Origin: Bacteroidales bacterium
GTDB taxonomy: Bacteria > Bacteroidota > Bacteroidia > Bacteroidales > Rikenellaceae
NCBI GenBank assembly: GCA_910574205.1
Contig: CAJSYJ010000001.1
Coordinates: forward strand, 868,001 to 932,000
Direction: 5' to 3'
DNA: 64,000 nt
A program made the position numbers and the translations under genes. Under the pieces are notes generated by a model that saw only the letters and a list, made by a program, of their open reading frames with translations, was not told the DNA's origin and made no database searches. Shown piece after piece: positions 27,982-36,514 of the stretch (positions are counted from its first letter, which is position 1; each line of letters starts with the position of its first letter).

Positions 27982-29343
27982 ATGAAAAGAGTAAATTACA
28001 TTACGGCTGTCGCGCTGCTGATGCTAACGGCATCGGGCTGCGCCACGACATACACCGCATCGTCGTACGGTGCGGGCGATCTTTATACGTCTAATCATAA
28101 AACGCTCGTGGCGCAACGCCAGAAGCAGAAGGCCGAGCAGCAGAAAGCCGAAGCCGAGGCGCGTCAGGCGCAGTGGGAGGCCATGCTCGCCCAAGCAAAT
28201 GCCGACGCGGCCGAGCAGCGCTACTACTCCTCGGCAGATGTCGAGCCCAACTACAACAACGTGCTGGCCGACACCTACGAGAGCGCATACGCACGCCGTC
28301 TCTACGGCTTCAACTCGCCGACATACCGCATGCCGTCGAGCTACTACTCGCTCTCGTCGAACCGCGCCCTGCACTACGCCTCGGCATACGACCCGGCATT
28401 CTACAATGTCATGGTATCGGGCGACCAGGTGTGGGTCGAGCCGCGTTACATAACGTCGATGTTCGGCTCGTGGGGGGCTACCAACATTACATTCGGACTA
28501 TATTCCTCGCCGTGGAACTGGGGGTGGAGCTTCCGCGTCGATCCGTTCTTCAACTCGTGGTGGGGCTATCCGCACTACTCGTGGTACGACTGGAACTGGA
28601 ACATCTGCTACAATCTCATTTGGAACGACTGGTGGTGGGGCGGACACTATCCCCACTGGGGCTGGGGACATCCGCACTGGGGTCCCGGACACTGGGTGCC
28701 GCGCCCGCCGATGCACCGACCCGGAGGAAATTGGAGTTGGAGCAGCAGCCGTCCCAACAACAACCGTAACGGCAGCCGCTATAACTCAGGCTCGCGATAC
28801 ACATCGCCCACGACGCGCGTGAATTACGGCGGCTCGACCTCGTCGCGTCGCAGCGGCAGCACCGCAAGCGGCATATATCAGGGCGGATCGTCGAACCGCG
28901 GCGGCAGCTACGGCACCTCGACGGGCAACCGCAACGACAGCTACGGCACGCGCACCGATCGCGGACAGTCGAACGGCACGGCCGGCAGCGGCAACTACCG
29001 TCAGGGCGGCAACCGCAGCGGCAGCTCGAACTACAACCGCGGATCGTCGTCGACGCGCGGATCGTCGACGGGCAGCGGCTCGACATCGACCTACCGCGGT
29101 TCGTCGTCGGGCAACCGCCAGAACAACAACTCGTCGTATCGCCAGAATAATTCGTCGAACAACCGCAACGGCTCCTCGTCGTCGTACCGGCAGAACAACT
29201 CGTCGTCGAACAGCTCATACCGCAGCGGCGGATCGTCATCGCGTTCGTCGTCGAGCTGGGGCGGAGGCGGAGCCTCGCGCAGCTCGGGTTCGTCGGGCGG
29301 CGGAAGCTATCGCAGCGGCGGTGGCGGCGGATCACGACGATAG
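27982..29343 (+). CDS. Low-complexity Trp-rich/Ser-Gly-Asn-rich lipoprotein
   Basis: A 453-residue surface-type lipoprotein (lipobox TASGC, Cys20) of unknown function. Three regions are visible: a helical, Gln/Lys/Ala-rich coiled-coil stretch (about 38-85); a globular part ending in an extraordinary aromatic block (about 175-255), with WNWGWSFRVDPFFNSWWGYP and many H/W pairs (HYPHWGWGHPHWGPGHW) that could bind metal or haem; and a roughly 200-residue tail built almost only of S, G, N, R, Y, T and Q (SSNRGGSYGTSTGNRNDSYG type). Such tails are intrinsically disordered and often make cell-surface stalks. Repeated TCG/GGC codons in the tail may permit length change. Similar lipoproteins occur across Bacteroidales without assigned roles. 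Confidence 0.7.
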   Translation: MKRVNYITAVALLMLTASGCATTYTASSYGAGDLYTSNHKTLVAQRQKQKAEQQKAEAEARQAQWEAMLAQANADAAEQRYYSSADVEPNYNNVLADTYESAYARRLYGFNSPTYRMPSSYYSLSSNRALHYASAYDPAFYNVMVSGDQVWVEPRYITSMFGSWGATNITFGLYSSPWNWGWSFRVDPFFNSWWGYPHYSWYDWNWNICYNLIWNDWWWGGHYPHWGWGHPHWGPGHWVPRPPMHRPGGNWSWSSSRPNNNRNGSRYNSGSRYTSPTTRVNYGGSTSSRRSGSTASGIYQGGSSNRGGSYGTSTGNRNDSYGTRTDRGQSNGTAGSGNYRQGGNRSGSSNYNRGSSSTRGSSTGSGSTSTYRGSSSGNRQNNNSSYRQNNSSNNRNGSSSSYRQNNSSSNSSYRSGGSSSRSSSSWGGGGASRSSGSSGGGSYRSGGGGGSRR

Positions 29344-29363
29344 GCAGGCATTTACACCGGCAG

Positions 29364-29393
29364 CCGGGCGGAATAAGCAGTTATTCCGCCCGG
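29364..29393 (+). terminator. Hairpin between lipoprotein and FadL-type genes
   Basis: Perfect 13-bp stem CCGGGCGGAATAA / TTATTCCGCCCGG with GCAG loop. No T-run follows, so it may be an attenuating or mRNA-stabilising hairpin and not a full terminator. Confidence 0.6.
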
Positions 29394-29434
29394 TGCGGGG
29401 CTGACATATCCGTTAAAGAAAAAGCACACAGGTT

Positions 29435-31072
29435 ATGAAAAAGATCATTACGGCGGCGGCCGCTCTGCTCTGGGCGGGCACCCTATCCGCTCAGTTCGAT
29501 TTCGGCGGAACGGTTCTCAACCGCGACATAGTACAGTGGACGGACATCTACCAGATGAGCTTCACTTCGCACAACTACGGCACGGCACGCTCGATGGGCA
29601 TGGGCAACGCCTTCACGGCGCTGGGTGCCGACATGATATCGGCATCGCTCAATCCGGCCGGTATAGGCATGTATGTCGAGAGCGACATAAGCCTGAGCCC
29701 GATGCTGCAATTCTCGAACACGAAGACCGATGCGGCAGAATTCGAGAAGCGGCGCAAGACGCGCTTCGGCATGTCGAGCATAGGCGGCGTATTTACGGCA
29801 TACGAGGGCACGGGAGCGCTGGTCAACCTCAATGTAGGACTGGTCTACAACCGGATAGCCGACTTCAACCACCGTTCGTCGCTCATGTCGATAGGCAATC
29901 CTTTTACCTCGACCATGGCGAACATATTCTGCACGCTGTCGAACATAGACAATCTTACGACCAACGCCGACGGCACGATGGATTTCCCCGACAATCCCTA
30001 CTACTGGGGTGCGGTGCTGGCATACAAGAACGGTCTGACGAACCGCGACAAGGACGGCTGGTTCATCGACCGCATAGGACAGACGAGCGAGATCGACCAA
30101 TTCTCGACGATATCCACCAGCGGCTCTATCGGCGAGTACGGGCTGACGTTCGGCCTCAACATCAACGACAAGCTCTACCTCGGCGCAACGATAGGCATCC
30201 AGAGCGTGCAGTACGAGCGCGAGGTATACTACGGCGAGAATTACGTCTATCCCGGCGACATATATCCCCCGGGATCGGAGATGCCCTATCAGCTCGACTA
30301 CATGAACTACACGCAGCGGATCGAGATGTCGGGCACGGGTATCAACTTCAAGCTGGGCGCGACGTGGCGCCCGCTGGACAACCTGCGAATCGGCATGGCG
30401 TTCCATACACCTACGTGGTACTCGCTGACGCTCCGTTACGCCGCCCAGATGAATACGCGCACTTACAGCGCGGGCGACAACCCCGACGACTACCGCCTCG
30501 ATCCCGACGGATACTTCTACGACGACGTATACGTGGGCACGTGGGAGGACAGCGGACCCGACTCGTGGAACTTCAACTCGCCCACGCGTCTTATGTTCGG
30601 TGCGGCATATACCATAGCAGGACGCGTCATCGTCTCGGCCGACTACGAGCGCGACTGGTATCAGGGCGCCGACATAGGCAGCAATCCTGTCGGCATCGAC
30701 AGATACGGACAGTTCAAGGATGTATGCAAGGGTTCGAACACCGTGCGCGCAGGTATCGAAGCATATCTGCATCCGGCCTTCGCCGTGCGTCTGGGCTACA
30801 TATACAACGGCGCGACTCTCAAAGACGAGAACATAATAGCCGCCGCGCCCATAGCCACCAAGAGCACATATATGACCGCCGGCCTCGGAATCAAGTTCAA
30901 CCGCACGGTATATCTCGACGTCGCATACCAGTACGGCCGCACGCACCACACGTCATACAAGCTCTTCTACGCTACCAGTGCCATAGACCCCTCGCAGGAT
31001 ATCGAGAGCCGCACATTCGAAACGACGCTCGACCGCCATATAGCCGTGGCTACGCTCGGATTCAGATTCTAA
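29435..31072 (+). CDS. FadL/OmpP1-family outer-membrane protein
   Basis: A 545-residue outer-membrane beta-barrel of the FadL/TodX type, which lets hydrophobic compounds cross the outer membrane. Signal peptide MKKIITAAAALLWAGTLSAQ. The N-terminal hatch-like segment has the family pattern YGTARSMGMGNAFTALGADMISASLNPAG, read in two parts at about residues 48-77 (SMGMGNAFTALGAD and SASLNPAGIGMY). Strand repeats with Y/F/W follow, ending TLDRHIAVATLGFRF, with the C-terminal Phe expected for barrel insertion. It is 91 bases after the low-complexity lipoprotein gene, with a hairpin between. The ligand is unknown. Confidence 0.85.
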   Translation: MKKIITAAAALLWAGTLSAQFDFGGTVLNRDIVQWTDIYQMSFTSHNYGTARSMGMGNAFTALGADMISASLNPAGIGMYVESDISLSPMLQFSNTKTDAAEFEKRRKTRFGMSSIGGVFTAYEGTGALVNLNVGLVYNRIADFNHRSSLMSIGNPFTSTMANIFCTLSNIDNLTTNADGTMDFPDNPYYWGAVLAYKNGLTNRDKDGWFIDRIGQTSEIDQFSTISTSGSIGEYGLTFGLNINDKLYLGATIGIQSVQYEREVYYGENYVYPGDIYPPGSEMPYQLDYMNYTQRIEMSGTGINFKLGATWRPLDNLRIGMAFHTPTWYSLTLRYAAQMNTRTYSAGDNPDDYRLDPDGYFYDDVYVGTWEDSGPDSWNFNSPTRLMFGAAYTIAGRVIVSADYERDWYQGADIGSNPVGIDRYGQFKDVCKGSNTVRAGIEAYLHPAFAVRLGYIYNGATLKDENIIAAAPIATKSTYMTAGLGIKFNRTVYLDVAYQYGRTHHTSYKLFYATSAIDPSQDIESRTFETTLDRHIAVATLGFRF

Positions 31073-31398
31073 GCCGCACCTGCGCGGAAGCGGCACGCGT
31101 CACGCAGCGAGCTTGCGAAACAGCGTAGGATATAAGACCGATCTGCGAAATTACCCCCGCCGGAATTATCTTCGGCGGGGGTAAAATCATTCCGGGGCAC
31201 AGCTACGGTCACGACCAGTACGATTTATCGTCCTGGCATACCGCAGGCATCTCCCACCCGAAAAGATATAGGCTGTCGCACAGGACAGCCTATATTACGA
31301 GTCGGATCTCGACAACCGTAATATGCAGCGTCGCGTATCAGGGCGACGAGCTGAGACACTCGCAGCTCCTGCAAGGCCGTGCGCCGCAAGTGCGGATG
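31073..31398. other. Intergenic space with hairpins
   Basis: No gene. It contains the terminator at 31151-31184, a 10-bp hairpin at 31269-31294 (ATAGGCTGTC with GACAGCCTAT) and an outer ATTACG/CGTAAT pair around 31295-31323. The 31269 hairpin, read on the minus strand, is followed by ATCTTTT and could terminate the small lipoprotein gene. Confidence 0.5.
31151..31184 (+). terminator. Intrinsic terminator after the FadL-type gene
   Basis: Perfect 12-bp stem TTACCCCCGCCG / CGGCGGGGGTAA with GAATTATCTT loop. Confidence 0.8.
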
Positions 31399-31623
31399 TT
31401 ACTCGGTCATGACCTTACCGACGATCTCGCGGTCCTCCTCGCTCAGCGACTCGACCCACTTCTCCATCTCCTCGCCGACCTTGGCGGCCTCAGCCAGGTC
31501 GCCGTCGGTCACGGCCTTCTCCATGCGTGCCTTGAACTTCTCGGCCTTCTTCTCGACGCTCTGGCAAGAGGTAGCCGACATCATAACGACCGATGCGATT
31601 GCGATTAGCAGTACTTTTTTCAT
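31399..31623 (-). CDS. Small lipoprotein, coiled-coil
   Basis: A 74-residue predicted lipoprotein: signal MKKVLLIAIASVVMMSATSC with Cys20, then a 54-residue highly charged amphipathic helix (VEKKAEKFKARMEKAVTDGD, LAEAAKVGEEMEKWVESLSE) ending IVGKVMTE. It would be a small helical protein tethered to a membrane. Similar short lipoproteins are common in Bacteroidetes and have no assigned function. It is monocistronic as far as can be seen. The full-length ORF, clean lipobox and regular heptads support it as real despite its size. Confidence 0.72.
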   Translation of the reverse strand: MKKVLLIAIASVVMMSATSCQSVEKKAEKFKARMEKAVTDGDLAEAAKVGEEMEKWVESLSEEDREIVGKVMTE

Positions 31624-31981
31624 AATTCGATACTTTTTGAGCCGGACGGATTCGGCGCCGCGGCAATGTTAAAAAGTTGTTCTGTCACTCGCAGCCGCCG
31701 AATCCGACCGCGATAAATGTCCGCATGCAGCCCCGGCTTAGAGACGCGGCAAGCGTATGACAAATATCGCAAAAATGCAGCATGTATCGGAGATCAATAC
31801 GTATAAAGCTCGTATCAAAAGGTAAAAAACAGCAGCGGCATACGCCCGACGGCAACCTTCGTGCGGCGCACCGAGATACGATAATGTCCCGGCCGACCAT
31901 TCGGGTCAGACCGGGACATACTGCGTGCAGGTCATATCGCCGCCACCAATATGCGGCAGCATAGGCCTTTCGCGCCGACGC
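31624..31981. other. Intergenic space with one hairpin
   Basis: No gene is recognised. A hairpin with arms TGTCCCGG (31885-31892) and CCGGGACA (31911-31918) and an inner GACC/GGTC pair lies 64 bases past the stop of the DUF4738-like gene and may end that operon. Confidence 0.45.
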
Positions 31982-32674
31982 CTAATCGGCGATATATACC
32001 TCGCCGGCCTCATCGAGGCGGAAAGGCACGGTGTAGTAGTTGGTGGTCGTATAACGGCCGTTGTACTGCGTCGCTTCGTCCTTGCGGATATAATTGAGCT
32101 GAAACGATACGTTGAGCCGCTCGTACTCCTTGCGCGATGCCTCGTCGCGACGGTGCCACCCATCGACGTAGTCGAGGTCGACAGGGTCTACGCCGAAGCT
32201 GAACATCTCGACCGATTTGAGCTCGTAAAACTCTCCGTCAGGCTGCGCGACCACGAGCGAATCGGCCGAATCGGCCATGCGGTGGATGAAGTCGTAAGAT
32301 ATCGCATCCAGATCGAGCGGCGTCGACAGCTCGTAGGAGTTGATCTTGCGGTTGCTCTTGCGCGGCTCTCCGGCGACGAAGTCCTTGCCGTCGAAGTCGA
32401 TCGTCAGGGTGTAGTCGTCGTTCTGGCTGTCGGTGTAATAGACATCGATACTGGTCAAGACATTTTCGAGCTTGCGCTCGCCAGTGTCCTCGTGCCACAT
32501 CAGCCGATAGATCTTGTTGGTCGTCGTGTCGACATTGGCAAGAACGAGTTCCTTGATTTTGGCGAGGCTCTGCTCCGAAGCCATGCCGAGACTGCCGCCG
32601 TCCGATCCGCATCCCGTCAGCATAACGGCCGATGCGCATACGGCGGTCAAACCTTTGATGAATTTTGCAATCAT
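31982..32674 (-). CDS. Lipoprotein of DUF4738-like type
   Basis: A 230-residue lipoprotein (Cys22, VMLTGC). The soluble part is strand-rich and polar, with VYYTDSQNDDYTLTIDFDGK and YFTNYYTVPFRLDE-like endings (TTTNYYTVPFRLDEAGEVYI). It resembles DUF4738 lipoproteins of Bacteroides, but this is a weak match by eye. No catalytic motif is visible. It lies 30 bases after the two-helix membrane protein gene on the same strand and is probably in its operon, under the palindrome-bearing promoter at 33216. Function unknown. Confidence 0.6.
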   Translation of the reverse strand: MIAKFIKGLTAVCASAVMLTGCGSDGGSLGMASEQSLAKIKELVLANVDTTTNKIYRLMWHEDTGERKLENVLTSIDVYYTDSQNDDYTLTIDFDGKDFVAGEPRKSNRKINSYELSTPLDLDAISYDFIHRMADSADSLVVAQPDGEFYELKSVEMFSFGVDPVDLDYVDGWHRRDEASRKEYERLNVSFQLNYIRKDEATQYNGRYTTTNYYTVPFRLDEAGEVYIAD

Positions 32675-32704
32675 GATATAAGAGTTTTAATGTGAGTCGA
32701 AGTA

Positions 32705-33184
32705 TCAGCCCAACAGCGAGCGGAATGCCGCATACTCCTCGGCCGAATCGAAATAATCGGTTTCGAGGACGATATGTCTGTCCGGCAGCGTGATGCGGCA
32801 CTGGCACTGGTCATCGTCGTCCTTTATGCGTTCGATATCGGATATGAGGAAAGAATCGTAACGCACCCTGCCCTTGCATACCTCGGGATAGGTGACCCGA
32901 TCGCCGTCGACCGAGATGCTGCCGCCTTCGGCTTTCAGAGCCCGGGCCTTGCGCATGCCGAGAAACGTAAACAGAAGCAATAACGCTCCGCCCAGAATGA
33001 GGATCGTTGAGAATACGGCCGGCGAGAGTATTTGCAGCCGCCTTATCCGTACTCCGAACGGGAATACGAGAGGGACGACGACCATGCCCAGACCGAATGC
33101 GAGATTCGACAACTGGTTGGTAAAGATGCTTGCGGGCGTGTAACCGAATCTTCGGCCCGCACTTCGGGTATTTTGTGTCTCCAT
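32705..33184 (-). CDS. Small inner-membrane protein, probable TetR target
   Basis: A 159-residue protein of unknown family. Two hydrophobic segments (about 27-46 LAFGLGMVVVPLVFPFGVRI and 55-76 SPAVFSTILILGGALLLLFT) are followed by a cytosolic strand-rich domain with SISVDGDRVTYPEVCKGRVR, like a PH-type membrane-associated domain. The end is YFDSAEEYAAFRSLLG. It is the first gene downstream of the 48-bp palindrome and of a TATCTTTG -7 box at 33216-33223, with a leader of about 25 bases. The downstream lipoprotein gene follows after 30 bases. It is probably under the TetR regulator encoded just upstream. Confidence 0.68.
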   Translation of the reverse strand: METQNTRSAGRRFGYTPASIFTNQLSNLAFGLGMVVVPLVFPFGVRIRRLQILSPAVFSTILILGGALLLLFTFLGMRKARALKAEGGSISVDGDRVTYPEVCKGRVRYDSFLISDIERIKDDDDQCQCRITLPDRHIVLETDYFDSAEEYAAFRSLLG

Positions 33185-33215
33185 AAAAGTAACCGTCGGG
33201 TCATTTTTGTTGTCG

Positions 33216-33223
33216 CAAAGATA
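33216..33223 (-). promoter_or_regulatory. -7 box of the small membrane protein operon
   Basis: Minus-strand TATCTTTG matches TAnnTTTG. The 48-bp palindrome covers the region just upstream, where -33 contacts would be made, so a bound repressor would block RNA polymerase. Confidence 0.7.
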
Positions 33224-33225
33224 TA

Positions 33226-33273
33226 ATAAAAAAGTAAAAATATGACCGATCGGTCATATTTTTACTTTTTTAT
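33226..33273. promoter_or_regulatory. 48-bp perfect palindrome, probable TetR operator (and tetR terminator)
   Basis: Every base from 33226 to 33273 pairs about the centre 33249/33250; the core is TATGACCGATCGGTCATA. The GACCGATCGGTC core resembles operators of several TetR-family repressors. On the minus strand the arm ends in TTTTTACTTTTTTAT, so the same sequence can also act as a terminator for the tetR gene that stops 20 bases away. Confidence 0.82.
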
Positions 33274-33292
33274 ATCGAACCGCCCTATGGCG

Positions 33293-33907
33293 CTACCGCT
33301 TCAAAAGATCGTATATATACCTGAACCGGCGTTCGAGAACATTAATTTCCAGCCCGTTAAAAAAAGACATCTCGTAAGACATACCTACGAACACCTGTCG
33401 AAAAAGGGCCGCGGCCTCTTCCGGGTCGACATCCTCGCGCACCTCGCCGCTGAGGATAGCACCGCGGACGGCTTCGCGCCAGCAGCAGTACTCCTTTTTC
33501 AACAACTCATGCAGCCTCCGCTTGCCGTCGGGATAATAGAACAACACCTGCTGGAAGAAATTGATATAGGCAGAATTGATATGTTTGCCCGTCACGGCAT
33601 CGCCCTCTACCCTGCCGATGCGCACGATATACTCCATGGTTTGCGCCACGCCGCGGATATACTTATCGATGAAGTCGGACAGCGTGCCGTCGCAGGCTGC
33701 GTATTTCTTTTCGGGATCCTGAGCATTGAACAGATACCTGTCGGCCACGGCGACGAACAGCTCCTGCTTCGAGGCGTAATAATTGAAGATTCCCGTCTTG
33801 GTCAGCCCGACGGCCTCGGTTACCATTTGCAGACTCACACGCTCGTAGTTCATCGACATGAACAGCCGCAGCGCACTCTGCAATATCTCTTCCCGATTCG
33901 TTTTCAT
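33293..33907 (-). CDS. TetR/AcrR-family regulator
   Basis: A 204-residue regulator. The start MKTNREEILQSALRLFMSMN (33907) puts the first helix at the N terminus; an upstream in-frame ATG at 33958 lies before the promoter box and is rejected. The helix-turn-helix is RVSLQMVTEAVGLTKTGIFN followed by YYASKQELF. The ligand domain is helical and not recognisable. Promoter: minus-strand TATCTTTG at 33927-33934, with a leader of about 15 bases. The gene ends 20 bases before the 48-bp palindrome, which lies in the promoter of the next gene, so it very likely represses that gene. Confidence 0.88.
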   Translation of the reverse strand: MKTNREEILQSALRLFMSMNYERVSLQMVTEAVGLTKTGIFNYYASKQELFVAVADRYLFNAQDPEKKYAACDGTLSDFIDKYIRGVAQTMEYIVRIGRVEGDAVTGKHINSAYINFFQQVLFYYPDGKRRLHELLKKEYCCWREAVRGAILSGEVREDVDPEEAAALFRQVFVGMSYEMSFFNGLEINVLERRFRYIYDLLKR

Positions 33908-33986
33908 CTTTAACGGTTTTATTCTGCAAAGATAGTCATAAGCAGCGGGCAAAAGCAAATAAATATGCCGCGCATCCGAAACGAAA

Positions 33987-34018
33987 TGCGGTCGGAGCGG
34001 ATATCCGCTCCGACCGCA
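33987..34018 (-). terminator. Terminator of metK
   Basis: A 32-base perfect palindrome starting TGCGGTCGGAGCGG. On the minus strand it is followed by TTTCGTTTCGG. It starts 19 bases past the metK stop. Confidence 0.8.
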
Positions 34019-34036
34019 CCGTAGCCAACTTGCGGA

Positions 34037-35329
34037 TTACTCCAACGAGAACTCCCTGCGCAGGCGCTCCACCTCGTCGAGACGCTCCCAGCCGAAGAAC
34101 TCGATCTCGCGCTCCTGCTCCACGCCGTCGCGCACGAGCGTGACGCGCTCGGTATAGGGACGGCGGCCGAAGTGTCCGTAAGAGGCCGTAGCCTCGAAGA
34201 TCGGGTTATCGAGACCGAAGCGGCGCACGATCGAGGCCGGACGCAGGTCGAACAGCTCGCCTATGCGTTCGGCGATCAGGCCGTCGGACAGACCGGTGCG
34301 GTTGGTGCCGTAGGTGTCGACATATATCGACAGCGGACGGGCGATGCCTATGGCATAACTCAGCTGCACGAGCATCTCGTCGGCAACGCCTGCGGCGACC
34401 ATGTTCTTGGCGATATGACGCGCAGCATACGCCGCCGAGCGGTCGACCTTCGAGGAGTCCTTGCCCGAGAAGGCGCCGCCGCCGTGGGCACCGCGACCGC
34501 CGTAGGTATCGACGATGATCTTGCGTCCCGTAAGACCCGTATCGCCGTGCGGGCCGCCGATGACGAACTTGCCCGTGGGGTTGACATGCAGTATATAGCT
34601 CTCGTCGATAAGATCGGCCAGTTTGTCGGCCGCACGCTCCAAACGCGCCTTGACGCGCGGGATGAGAATCGTGCGCACGTCCTCCTCGATGCGCTGCTGC
34701 ATCATGGCTTCGGCCTGCGCTGCGCTGCCGCCCTCGTCGGCCGCGATGAACTCGTCGTGCTGCGTCGAGACCACGATCGTGTGTACCCTGACGGGACGAC
34801 GATCGTCGTCGTACTCGATCGTTACCTGACTCTTGGCATCGGGGCGCAGATAGGTCATTACCTCGCCCTCGCGGCGTATTGCGGCCAGCTCTTTGAGTAT
34901 CACGTGCGAGAGGATCAACGTCGCAGGCATCAGCTCGCGGGTCTCGGCCACGGCATAACCGAACATTATGCCCTGGTCGCCGGCGCCCTGCGCATCGGCA
35001 TCGTCGCGCTCGACACCGCGGTTGATGTCGGACGACTGCTCGTGAATGGCCGACATGACACCGCACGACGCGGCATCGAACTGATACTCGCTGCGGTTGT
35101 AGCCTATGCGGTCTATCACCCGGCGCGCCACGCCCTGAATGTCGACGTATGCCTGCGAGCGCACCTCGCCCGAAACAACTACGAGACCCGTTGTGCAGAG
35201 CGTCTCGCACGCCACCTTCGAGCGCGCGTCATGACGAAGAAATTCGTCGAGAATAGCATCGGAAATCTGATCCGACACCTTATCGGGATGTCCCTCGGAC
35301 ACCGATTCGGATGTAAATAAAAAGCCCAT
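34037..35329 (-). CDS. metK: S-adenosylmethionine synthetase
   Basis: Makes SAM from methionine and ATP in the cytoplasm. The 430 residues begin [20 protein letters not shown], the conserved N terminus with the HPDK ATP motif at residues 14-17. Further marks are [21 protein letters not shown] (ATP-binding region), and [20 protein letters not shown] with [20 protein letters not shown], the glycine-rich phosphate-binding loop. The length is somewhat above the E. coli enzyme, as in other Bacteroidales. The leader of about 135 bases contains a SAM-II-like element at 35401-35454, which suggests feedback control by the product. Strong terminator downstream. Confidence 0.97.
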   Translation of the reverse strand: MGFLFTSESVSEGHPDKVSDQISDAILDEFLRHDARSKVACETLCTTGLVVVSGEVRSQAYVDIQGVARRVIDRIGYNRSEYQFDAASCGVMSAIHEQSSDINRGVERDDADAQGAGDQGIMFGYAVAETRELMPATLILSHVILKELAAIRREGEVMTYLRPDAKSQVTIEYDDDRRPVRVHTIVVSTQHDEFIAADEGGSAAQAEAMMQQRIEEDVRTILIPRVKARLERAADKLADLIDESYILHVNPTGKFVIGGPHGDTGLTGRKIIVDTYGGRGAHGGGAFSGKDSSKVDRSAAYAARHIAKNMVAAGVADEMLVQLSYAIGIARPLSIYVDTYGTNRTGLSDGLIAERIGELFDLRPASIVRRFGLDNPIFEATASYGHFGRRPYTERVTLVRDGVEQEREIEFFGWERLDEVERLRREFSLE

Positions 35330-35400
35330 TTTTCAAATACTGTTTACTTGTCAAACGTATCGAAAGGGGGAAAATTGACTGTTGGAATAAAAAACGAAAA

Positions 35401-35454
35401 GCTGTTTTAGCGATTTTTTATTGTGGTTGCAAGCAGTCCAAATCTTTCCACATT
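35401..35454 (-). promoter_or_regulatory. Candidate SAM-II-class riboswitch in the metK leader
   Basis: Minus strand, 5' to 3': stem strand TGTGG (plus 35448-35452), loop with GATTT, ACTG and TTGCA, return strand CCACA (plus 35422-35426), then AATAAAAAATCGCTAAAACA and CAG. This keeps the order of the SAM-II core (GAUUU...UUGCA-stem-AUAAA...GCUAAAA). The pseudoknot pair CC:GG of the type sequence is replaced by CUG:CAG, a compensatory change. The element lies 70 bases upstream of metK. The comparison was made from memory of the SAM-II consensus. Confidence 0.6.
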
Positions 35455-35468
35455 CGGTTTCGTGGGGA

Positions 35469-35476
35469 CAAAGATA
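35469..35476 (-). promoter_or_regulatory. -7 box of metK
   Basis: Minus-strand TATCTTTG, 15 bases upstream of the riboswitch-like element. No good TTTG -33 box is seen. Confidence 0.6.
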
Positions 35477-35818
35477 CGCTTTTTTCGCGAGATTGAGCAG
35501 CCGTCCGGAATGTTTTTCGCCCCCGACCTATCGCCGCCAGGCCGTAGTCGCTCGAAATTAAAAGAATAAATCGGGATTCAATATTGTTTTTCTGCCGATA
35601 TTTTCGGAATTTCGTACGAGCAACAGCAAAAGATTCTCGGCAAAGCATACGTTTCTCGAAAATATTCAGTCAGTTGTGTATTGACATAACGACGCATAGG
35701 CCGTAAGGCATACGATGATCGGATCCGCCGGCGATGCACGATGCCGAGGCGGGTCTCGATAGGCGGCGCATGGCCGAATTATATTAAATATATTCTTGTA
35801 TTTCCGATTTTCGATTAT

Positions 35819-35826
35819 TAACTTTG
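35819..35826 (+). promoter_or_regulatory. -7 box of the ORF6N gene
   Basis: TAACTTTG fits TAnnTTTG; TTG at 35796-35798 is a 20-base-spaced -33. The leader is about 17 bases. The stretch 35480-35790 between the two divergent promoters shows no other feature. Confidence 0.65.
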
Positions 35827-35848
35827 CACAATCGAAAAAAACTGAATT

Positions 35849-36400
35849 ATGAAGGATATGACCGTTATTGAAAATAAGATTTACGAAATACGCGGCCAAC
35901 GCGTAATGCTCGATTTCGATCTTGCCGCTTTATACCAAGTTACGACCAGCGCCTTGAACCAAGCCGTAAAACGTAACATGGGGCGTTTTCCCGACCAATT
36001 CATGTTCCGGCTCTCGGACACGGAGTGGAGCCGGATAGCGTCGCAATCTATGGCGACAACCGTAGTAAGACGCCCTAAAACATTCTTTCCATACGCCTTT
36101 ACCGAACATGGGGTTGCGATGCTCGCCGCCGTATTGCGAAGCCAAACGGCTATTAAGATGAATGTTTCGATAATGAAATCCTTTGTCTCCATGGGCAATC
36201 GTATCTCTACGACGACCCCAACGGCCGAGCCGTCCGAGATACGTGCGAAGCTGGCGCGGCTCGAACGCGACAGCCGCGACAATGCCGATGACGTAAGCGA
36301 TCTGTCGCAGGACATGCGCAAACAGCTCGACAGGATCTACGAGGCTATCGGAGCGCTCTCTGCCGAACTGCCCGAGGCCGAGCGCAATGCCGCCAGATAG
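35849..36400 (+). CDS. ORF6N domain protein (phage-type)
   Basis: A 183-residue protein with the ORF6N/KilA-N-like DNA-binding domain of phage antirepressor-type genes at residues 5-95: MTVIENKIYEIRGQRVMLDF, DLAALYQVTTSALNQAVKRN, and FPYAFTEHGVAMLAAVLRSQ. A C-terminal coiled coil (RAKLARLERDSRDNADDVSD onward) likely dimerises it. It has its own good promoter and no phage genes around it, so it appears to be a domesticated or remnant phage gene, as is common in Bacteroides genomes. It may regulate transcription, but a target cannot be named. Confidence 0.88.
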   Translation: MKDMTVIENKIYEIRGQRVMLDFDLAALYQVTTSALNQAVKRNMGRFPDQFMFRLSDTEWSRIASQSMATTVVRRPKTFFPYAFTEHGVAMLAAVLRSQTAIKMNVSIMKSFVSMGNRISTTTPTAEPSEIRAKLARLERDSRDNADDVSDLSQDMRKQLDRIYEAIGALSAELPEAERNAAR

Positions 36401-36494
36401 GGTTAATGGTCACGTAGCCCGACAGATAATACCGTCCGATAGTGTTCGAAGTATCCCAAGGTCGGAAATAATACCGCCCAGCACCATACGACAA

Positions 36495-36514
36495 ATCCCT
36501 CCCGAGGGAGGGAC
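36495..36514. repeat. Short C/T-rich inverted repeat
   Basis: TCCCTCCC and GGGAGGGA flank GA. The arms resemble those in the intergenic repeat units at 6028, 6166 and 40712, but the adjoining GCC-arm segment is missing here. The rest of 36401-36697 has no gene. Confidence 0.5.

Noticed and set aside
33908-33958. Upstream in-frame extension of the second TetR protein
   Set aside because: The promoter -7 box at 33927-33934 lies inside the extension, and the helix-turn-helix spacing fits the start at 33907.
35849-36400. Prophage or integrated element around the ORF6N gene
   Set aside because: No integrase, structural phage gene or attachment repeats nearby; neighbours are housekeeping genes.
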